In this document: in pieces, positions 57,341 to 64,000 of the stretch
Layout of the letters: each line of letters starts with the position of its first letter
Position numbering within the stretch: position 1 is the stretch's first letter
DNA from: Sophora flavescens
Lineage: Eukaryota; Streptophyta; Magnoliopsida; Fabales; Fabaceae
Length of the DNA stretch: 64,000 bases
Direction of reading: 5' to 3'
NCBI GenBank assembly: GCA_030762895.1
Contig: CM061063.1
Coordinates: 219,477,223 to 219,541,222, forward strand
Notes under the pieces: model-generated
Seen by the model: the letters and a program-made list of their open reading frames with translations, nothing else
Database searches by the model: none
Told to the model about the DNA's origin: nothing
Made by a program: the position numbers and the translations under genes

Positions 57341-57490
57341 ACAATATTTAATCTAAGTTTGTATTGATTTACGCTGCAATTTATATAAGCTCAACAATGT
57401 TGCAATATTTATAGGTTAATGGTTTTATTTTCTGTTAGAGTTAATAAGTAATTTACGAAAGCCTTAGTTTCCTATTTGAGATTCAATATT

Positions 57491-57529
57491 AATGAGCATG
57501 CGTAACGTATCAAGGTATGCATGCTCATT
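57491..57529. repeat. Conserved inverted repeat upstream of TNP2 (copy 2)
   Basis: Arms AATGAGCATGC / GCATGCTCATT with a 17-bp centre, in the same place relative to the transposase start as 19428-19466 in copy 1. Confidence 0.7.
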
Positions 57530-57926
57530 GTATTGAATCTTGAATTGTCCAAGTGGGACAGTTTGGGAAAAAACCTTTTTCACACTCGTACAATAGTCAT
57601 TTCAATGTTCAAATGCCTTATATACTTGTTGAAATCTCGGTCTGATGCATTTCCTTTTGTTCTCCTGGTGCATACTTGATCGCGGTGATTATGACCGTGC
57701 TCGAGTCGTGTAACTTGGAGACCGATGGGAAATGCTGCCGAAATTTTGTCAAGTATAAGGTATTTGAATATGGGAATAACTATTAGTAGCCGAGTGTAGC
57801 AAAGGTTTCTTCTCGAATGGGATAGGTTCATACCTTGACATAAGAACGAGATTGATGGAGTTATTGGAATGCACCGTAATATATAAGTGTTATTGTAGGA
57901 TTGGTCAGGCTATTTAATTGCCAGCA

Positions 57927-60900
57927 ATGGATATTCCGGAGAATCGGAAATGGATGTATCTTAGGTTGGATCGGAATAAACGTCTTAGGGAAGAGTATAG
58001 AGTTGGAGTGGGTGAGTTTATAGAGTTTGTTGTTAGCCAGGAGAGATTTATACGGCTGGGCGGCGATCAATTGAGGTGTCCTTGCAAAAGATGCAAGTGT
58101 CAATCTTTCAAAAGCGTGGATGGAGTTGTAGCCGATCTTTATGAGAAGGGCTTCATGCCTGATTACTATTGGTGGAGTAACCATGGTGAGACGTTGCCCG
58201 ACTTAAACCCGATTGTGGCTGAAGGTTCGTACTATGGAAGTGGTGACGGGAGGGAAGAATTGAATCCATACGAACAGATGATAATGGATCATGCTGGACC
58301 ATCGGTTGGTGTTGTACTAGAAGAAGATGGGGGAGAAGATGGTGGAATGGGTTCCCAACACATAGAGGAGAATCCGAATCCCGAAGCTCAAATATTCTAT
58401 GATATGCTGAGTGCTGCACGATCTCCATTGTGGGAAGGATGTCGGGAGTACACGGAGTTGTCGATGTGCATGGAATGGTTGAGTATCAAATCTGACTACA
58501 ATATGCAAGAAGGCTGTTTTAATCGCCTCACCAGGTCAGTGTCCAAGGCGTTGCCAGAAGGCAATCGGATGCCTACAAGTTTTTATCATGCTAAGAAGTC
58601 CGTGGAAAATTTGGGTCTGGGGTGTTAGAAAATTGATTGTTGCCCGAATGGATGTATGTTGTACTATAAGGATGATTCAGCGGAAAGCATAACATGTTGT
58701 CGATTTTGTGGTGCGGATCGGTATAAGACAACCACTAGGATGGGCATTGAGAAGAAGAGGTCGCTAAAAAAGATGTGGTACTTTTCGCTCGTGCCAAGAC
58801 TTACAAGATTGTACTCTTCGATGGCCACTACAGCTCACATGAGGTGGCATAGTGAGCATGAGAGGGAGCAAGATATCTTGTGTCATCCATCTGATGGAGA
58901 AGCTTGGAAGCATTTTGATAGGGTTCATATGGCATTTTCGCAGGACCTCGCAATGTCCGATTGGGGTTATCTCATTGATGGATTTAATCCTTTTAGGCGA
59001 CCGGGAAAAGCATACTCTTGTTGGCGGTTATATCGACTCGTACAATCTTCCCCGGGGATGTGCATGAAGCGGGAGTTTATGTTCCTAACAGTCATAATTC
59101 CGGTCCGTCTAATCCAAAAGGTAAGATTGATGTGTACTTGCAGCCGGATAGATGAGTTGACACAATGCTGTGGAATGATGGTGTGTTGACATATGACGTA
59201 TCTTTGAGGCAGAATTTCATCATGAAAGCAGCTTTAATGTGGACGATCAACGACTTTCCTGCTTATGGGATGATGTCGGGTTGGATGACCGCATGGAAGC
59301 TTGGATGCCCAATATGTATGGAGCGATCGGAGGCATTCATGCTTAAAAACAGTCGAAAGATCTCATATTTTGATTGTCATCGTCAATTCCTTCCAGAAGA
59401 TCATCCTTATAGGCGGAACAAGAATGCATTCAAGAAGCGTTGTGCGGAGAGAACACCGCCTCCACCACGTTTGACTGGTCCTAATGTATGGCGCAGAGTA
59501 CAGTACTTACCGCTCATCCATGAAACCCAAGGAGAACATATTCCTGATTATGGCGTCAACCATAATTGGACAAAACAAAGTATATTGTGGAGGTTGCCGT
59601 ATTGGAGGACGCAGCTACTCCGTCACAACATTGATGTCATGCATACTGAGAGGAATGTGTTTTTGAATGTGTTTGACACTGTGATGGACATCAAGGGGAG
59701 GACAAAGGATACAAATAAAGCCCGATTGGACCTGGCTGACATTTGTAATCTGAAGGAGCTTGAGTTGCAAGACGGTGGTCGTGGCAGACTTATCAAACCG
59801 AAGGCAAGTTATACACTAAGCAAAGCACATAAATTGGCCGTTTGTAAGTGGGTTAAAGAACTAAAGTTACCAGATGGGTATGCTTCCAATCTGGGTAGAT
59901 GTGTTGACGTTAAGGAAGCAAAGTTACATGGAATGAAGAGTCATGATTGCCACGTGTTCATGCAACGGTTGCTTCCAATTGCGTTCGACGCATTACCGGA
60001 GCAAATTTGGAACCCACTTGTTGAGCTTAGCCACTTTTTCAGGGAGTTTACATCGACAACACTAAATGTGAATCAATTAAAGGATATGGAAGTCAAGATA
60101 CCCGTTTTGTTATGTAAGCTGGAGCAAATATTCCCGCCGAGTTTCTTTGATTCCATGGAACACCTACCAGTTCATCTACCTTACGAAGCAAGAGTTGGTG
60201 GCCCAGTCCAATACCGCTGGATGTATCCATTTGAGAGGTAAACAACATCAACTATTTTACTTAATACATATGAAATTCACGAACACGAGAGCGTAGTTTA
60301 GCTTTCCCTAAAACTAGTAATTATTTGTATGTATCCCTCTTTAATAGGTTCCTGCACTCCCTTAAACACAAAGTCAAGAACAAGGCACGAGTGGAGGGTT
60401 CCATTTGTGAAGCATACTTAGTAGAGGAGACTTCCACTTTTGCCTCTTATTACTATCCGGACGAAGTTAACACGAGAAGGACAAGGATGCCTAGAAACGT
60501 TGATTCGGGCGAAGGATGTTCAACTAGTCCTCCTATATCAATATTCAACTATCCGGGCAGATTTAGTGGCAAATCAAAAGGATATTTCTTGGAGCAGCGT
60601 GACATTAATGCTGCTCATCTGTATATCCTTCAAAATTGTGAAGAGGTGGCGCATAATTTAGAGTAAGTTTCTACAATGTCTTTAATAAGTTCAATTGACA
60701 TTTATTATTATTAATCGTCCTGCTGTTAATCTCCCATATGTAGGATGTACGGCAATTTTCTAAGGGATCTCCAACCTGACATTTCAAATGATCAGGTTGA
60801 TCGAGAAATTACTTCTCACTTTGCTACGTGGTTCAGTAAATATGTAGGTTAAGCATCTTCATTTTTTGAAGCATACATTTTATCTCCTTAAATATATAGC

Positions 60901-61589
60901 ATGTATAAGAATAATATAATATTTGATTTTTTAGGTACTAGATCCAGAAAACAATGTTCAAAATCCATTGTTGGCAAATTTGGCATGGGGGCCTAACAGA
61001 TGGGTTACATCATGGAATACTTATATTGTAAATGGATATAAATTTAACACAAAAACATGGAATGAAGGAATGCAGACGTGTAACTATGGTGTTTGTGTTC
61101 GAGCCACTGATGGCAATGTAGAGGATAATTTCTATGGGGTTCTAACTGACATCCTTGAACTCGATTATACCGATTTCCCCGTGATGAAATTAGTTATCTT
61201 CAAGTGTGATTGGTTTGATCCTACTCTTGACGTAGGGATTGGTTTCATAACAGGCAGAGCAGGTTTATTACTCGCCATATCCCGAAGGACATCATGGCTG
61301 GTTGGGTGTTATTAAGATAAAGGCTCGCAGTATAATTACTGATAATGTAATCAACCAGCCTGAAAAAGATGCTCCGTACCAAGATGATGAGTTTTCAAGA
61401 CCCCACGTACCGTTGCAAATTACGCCGGACATTATTGTTAATTCTCTGGCGGACATTTCCGGAAATGGGGAAGAAGTTGAAAGAGAGTTAATGGATCAAT
61501 CCGAGTTGGACGCATCTAGCGAAGGTACATTCCGATCAAGTGATACTTATGAGACTGGGGGTGAATTTAGTGACGGAGATTCTACTTAG
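57927..61589 (+). pseudogene. TNP2-type transposase of CACTA copy 2
   Basis: ATG at 57927 (M-D-I-P-E-N-R-K-W). The exons 57927-60237, 60348-60662, 60744-60842 and 60935-61589 agree with copy 1. Domains: Transpos_assoc at about residues 5-90 with C-P-C-K-R-C-K-C; Transposase_21/TNP2; DUF4218 from about 59800; DUF4216 from about 61070. Unlike copy 1, the N-terminal 230 codons are open. Damage: a TTG-to-TAG stop at 58626-58628, several compensating and non-compensating frameshifts at 58950-59165 that destroy the D-G-F-N-P-F surroundings, and a deletion of about 80-90 bp with filler near 61235. DUF4218 and the C-terminal part of exon 1 (59165-60237) are intact. Confidence 0.87.
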
Positions 61590-61699
61590 GTAATTTATTT
61601 ATGTCATAATTCATTGTGTGAATGTCATTCTACTTATTAGGTAATTTATTTTTGTATTATTTACACTGTTGTGTAATCATATTTTCATTTTTTTCACAG

Positions 61700-63220
61700 A
61701 TGGCAGATTCCTCCAGAGGTAGGGGTCGTCGTGGAGGTCGTGCTGCGAGAGTCCCTTCGCCGGCCGACCCACAGCCTTCAGATCGAGACCATCCTACCAG
61801 CACCTCTGTTGATGGGACACCTCAGGGTGATGGAATTGCACCCCCCACCCATCCTCATCTGGTCAGGACACAGGCTGCACCCTCATCATCCACACCTACG
61901 ACGATAGGACCATCATCATCATCGGGACAGGAGAGTCGTGGTCCATCCGACAGGAGGATTCTTCTTATCCCCAGGGGGGATAACGAGTATGCTAATTTAA
62001 TTTTTTAATATATATAAAGTATCGTTAATTTCTATTTACTTGTTTTTAAAATTTAATTATAACATTTATTAATGCTCTAATTTTGCTGCAGCTTTCTGCC
62101 CGCGAAGGGCCCTTCTGATTCCATATCGAAGATCCTGCGACGCAAGTTTGATGGTCCATGGCCTACATGGAAGGCCATCCCACTGGGCCATAGGGATCAG
62201 TTGTTTCTAGAGTTTAAGGTAACAATTTATTAAGTTTTTTAAATTAAATTTACATTATATATATGTACACACGAATTTCCTAACAACTGTAAATTGCAGA
62301 AAGAGTATAGGTGGGACTTAGCTTTAGAGGCTCTCGTCAGGGACATATTTGAGCATAAAGGCTCACTGGTTATGAAGAATCTGATGAACAAGGCGAGGAA
62401 GGGGCAGAATAAGGGGAGGTGGGTGGATCCCGAGATCAAGAGGCAGCTGGACCAGATCTTGGGCTACTGAGAAGTTCCAGGAGATCCAGGCCACAGCTCG
62501 GCGTAATCGAGCTTCTGATGGTGGCGCATGTGCTTGGACCGGTGGGTCTAAATCAGCCGCCGCCCACTACGACGAGCTGGTAATACATTATACTTTTGAC
62601 TTAATATACTATTTAATTAATTAGTTTTCATTTTTAATTATTCTTATGAATTTAATATTATATTATTCTGCGCAGAAAGCACAGAAACAACGGGCCCCGA
62701 CTGCTATGGAGTTGGTGGAGAGGACGAAGAAGTTGAAGTCGGAGACATGGGTCAACGACAAGGCCCGTAACTATGTTGTAAGCAAAAAAATAATTTAGTG
62801 TTTACTTGTAATTTATTATAAATGATTTGTTAATATTGGATATAATTATTTTAACTAAATCTCTTCAACTATACTTTGTAGGCGGGCTTCAACGAGAAGA
62901 AGGACGATGCCATATCACGTGCCTCACAGTCACAAGATGAGGCTTTGACTGGTGATGGCTGCTCTCCTGTCTCCGTCGACGATAATGCCATTTATTTGGA
63001 GGTCGTCGGGGGCAGGAACAAGAAGGGGCACGTGTATGGCCTCGGACACCTGGGAGCCGAGTTCATCGCTTCATCGTCCGGCACGCCTGCTCCTTGCTGC
63101 GTCGATACCGTCCCTCAGGAGCAGTTCCACCAAATGCAGGACACCATCATGCAGCTGAACGCGGAGCTTCGGGAGAAGAGCGAGAGAGAGCGGCAGATGG
63201 CGAACAGATTGCACGATTGA
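61700..63220 (+). pseudogene. TNPA-like gene of CACTA copy 2 (Transposase_24 family)
   Basis: ATG at 61700 (M-A-D-S-S-R-G-R-G-R-R). Exons at about 61700-61985, 62092-62219, 62300-62580, 62676-62777 and 62881-63220, bordered by GT/AG. The RG-rich N-terminus is followed by the plant Ptta/En/Spm domain (F-D-G-P-W-P-T-W, G-R-W-V-D-P-E-I-K-R-Q-L) and a final exon with a heptad-like stretch Q-L-N-A-E-L-R-E-K-S-E-R-E-R-Q. A small indel pair near 62455-62467 creates a stop (L-G-Y-*) where copy 1 reads L-G-L-E-K. By analogy with En/Spm it would bind the subterminal repeats; that is inference. Confidence 0.7.
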
Positions 63221-63675
63221 CCGGGCACACCAAGGCTGATGCGGCGAGCATCGAGCGAGGCGGACATGCTGCGGCTGGTGTTGGAGCAGATGAGGATCCA
63301 GACTCGCTTGCTCGAGATGATGCTCGAGCGGTTGTGCGCCGCTGCTGCCGCTCCTCCGATTCCGCCGCCAGCTCTCGATGTCTGCTCTGCGAGAGGACGA
63401 TCGGCCAGCGACGCGTCGGTGGTACGGACGCTGAGGATGATTGGATTCCTCCATCTCCCCCTCATCATGACTGCTTTTTTCTCTCCATATTTTTGACTTT
63501 AAACGATTCTTGTACGACATTTTGGATTATTCTTTTTATATATATATTTATTATTTTTTATGATTGTATATTTCATAAGTTAGTTGGTGTGTTTTATTAG
63601 TAATTTTTCTAACGTTTAAAGAAAATCAAAAAAAAAATTATTATAAAAATTAAAATTAAAAAAAATAAAATAATA
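63221..63675 (+). other. 3' region of the TNPA-like gene in copy 2
   Basis: Continues the GC-rich gene end in shifted frames (a leucine-rich heptad-like stretch near 63265-63340 and W-I-P-P-S-P-P near 63440), so the original protein may have extended to about 63470. AT-rich sequence follows. The same sequence is at 13200-13649 in copy 1. Confidence 0.5.
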
Positions 63676-64000
63676 ACCAGTTTAGCGACCGAATTAGAAA
63701 CCAATAATTCGGTCGCTAAACTTTATTTAACATTTACAGATGATGTATAGCGACCGAAAATCCGTCGCTAATATAGGTTAACAGTAACCAAAATTAGCGA
63801 CCGAACTAGCAACCGATTATCGATCGCTAGAAATGGTTACCCCAAAAATGCGACCAACCTAATAGCGCCGATTATTATTATGTAGCGACCAAATTTACGG
63901 TCGCTAATTAGCGACCGAAAAAATAATTCGGTAGCTAAAACCTTAGCGACCAGGTATTCAGCTACCATCATAAATCGGTCTCTGATTCGGTCGCTAAAAC
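63676..64000. repeat. Subterminal repeat array of CACTA copy 2, right end
   Basis: TTAGCGACCG / CGGTCGCTAA motifs in both orientations up to the window edge, collinear with the reverse complement of 12866-13200 in copy 1. The terminal TAGTG is expected about 70 bp beyond the window. Confidence 0.9.

Larger units (their letters stand above)
52824..64000 (+). mobile_element. CACTA (En/Spm) transposon, copy 2, with LINE insertion
   Basis: Starts CACTACAAAAAAAAGGTC at 52824 and carries the same TTAGCGACCG subterminal arrays, TNPA-like gene and TNP2 gene as copy 1, in the opposite orientation. The last base of the window aligns with position 12866 of copy 1, so only about 70 bp of the right end lie outside. 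The left flank triplet is TGG. A LINE fragment of about 2.5 kb (near 53800-56330) has been inserted into its 5' part. Copy 2 is therefore nearly complete in the window but not autonomous, because both genes are damaged. Confidence 0.92.

Noticed and set aside
1..64000. A new cellular system such as a defence island or biosynthetic cluster
   Set aside because: Apart from one Kunitz inhibitor gene, every long coding region can be assigned to a known transposable-element or pararetroviral family; no group of unexplained intact genes is present.

Overview
This is a plant nuclear window, most likely from a legume. The family assignment rests on one intact Kunitz-type protease inhibitor gene (6471-7070, minus), a captured S-domain receptor-kinase fragment, and the plant-type transposable element (TE) families present. 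The species cannot be told from the sequence. There is one convincing intact host gene. Nearly everything else is transposable elements inserted into one another, plus AT-rich intergenic DNA.

Region 1-10.2 kb is the host segment. It holds an LTR-like tandem repeat (about 877-2260), an endogenous pararetrovirus remnant (2262-about 3557), a MITE, an unidentified exon-like open stretch (6096-6235), the Kunitz gene with TATA box and poly(A) signals, a solo LTR with a perfect 5-bp target duplication directly upstream of it (7266-8424), and an element with long terminal inverted repeats (about 8526-9587). Two diverged copies of one flanking sequence (3890-4470 and 9862-10199) suggest that the Kunitz locus was once tandemly duplicated.

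Region 10.2-43.6 kb is a nested cluster whose order can be read from target-site duplications. A 5'-truncated LINE of about 1.8 kb (10199-about 43591) was split by a hAT element (11086-26067, 8-bp TSD TTGGTAAT) and by a Copia element on the minus strand (26491-43051). The hAT carries a CACTA element in a transposase intron (12796-22452, TSD TCT). The minus-strand Copia carries a second, SIRE-like Copia on the plus strand (31647-42028, TSD CAATT). The 3' LTR of that second Copia carries a 1.5-kb non-autonomous CACTA (39517-41013, TSD CTC) that has captured a piece of a host S-domain receptor-like kinase gene.

Region 44-64 kb begins with a third, pol-less SIRE-like Copia (44141-about 50518), itself holding a solo-LTR-like insertion. 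It is followed by the end of a third CACTA family (from 50520), with a two-LTR Cassandra TRIM carrying 5S-rRNA-like sequence inside it (51316-52251). Last comes a second, inverted copy of the large CACTA family (52824 to the window end, lacking only about 70 bp), with its own LINE insertion.

All transposase and polymerase genes seen carry stops, frameshifts or lost catalytic residues, so none looks autonomous. I found no CRISPR array, tRNA or true rRNA gene, and no evidence of a new cellular system. The most notable items are the nested insertion history, the gene-capturing CACTA, repeat and hairpin signals conserved between the two large CACTA copies, the Cassandra element, the pararetrovirus remnant, and the solo LTR beside the Kunitz promoter.
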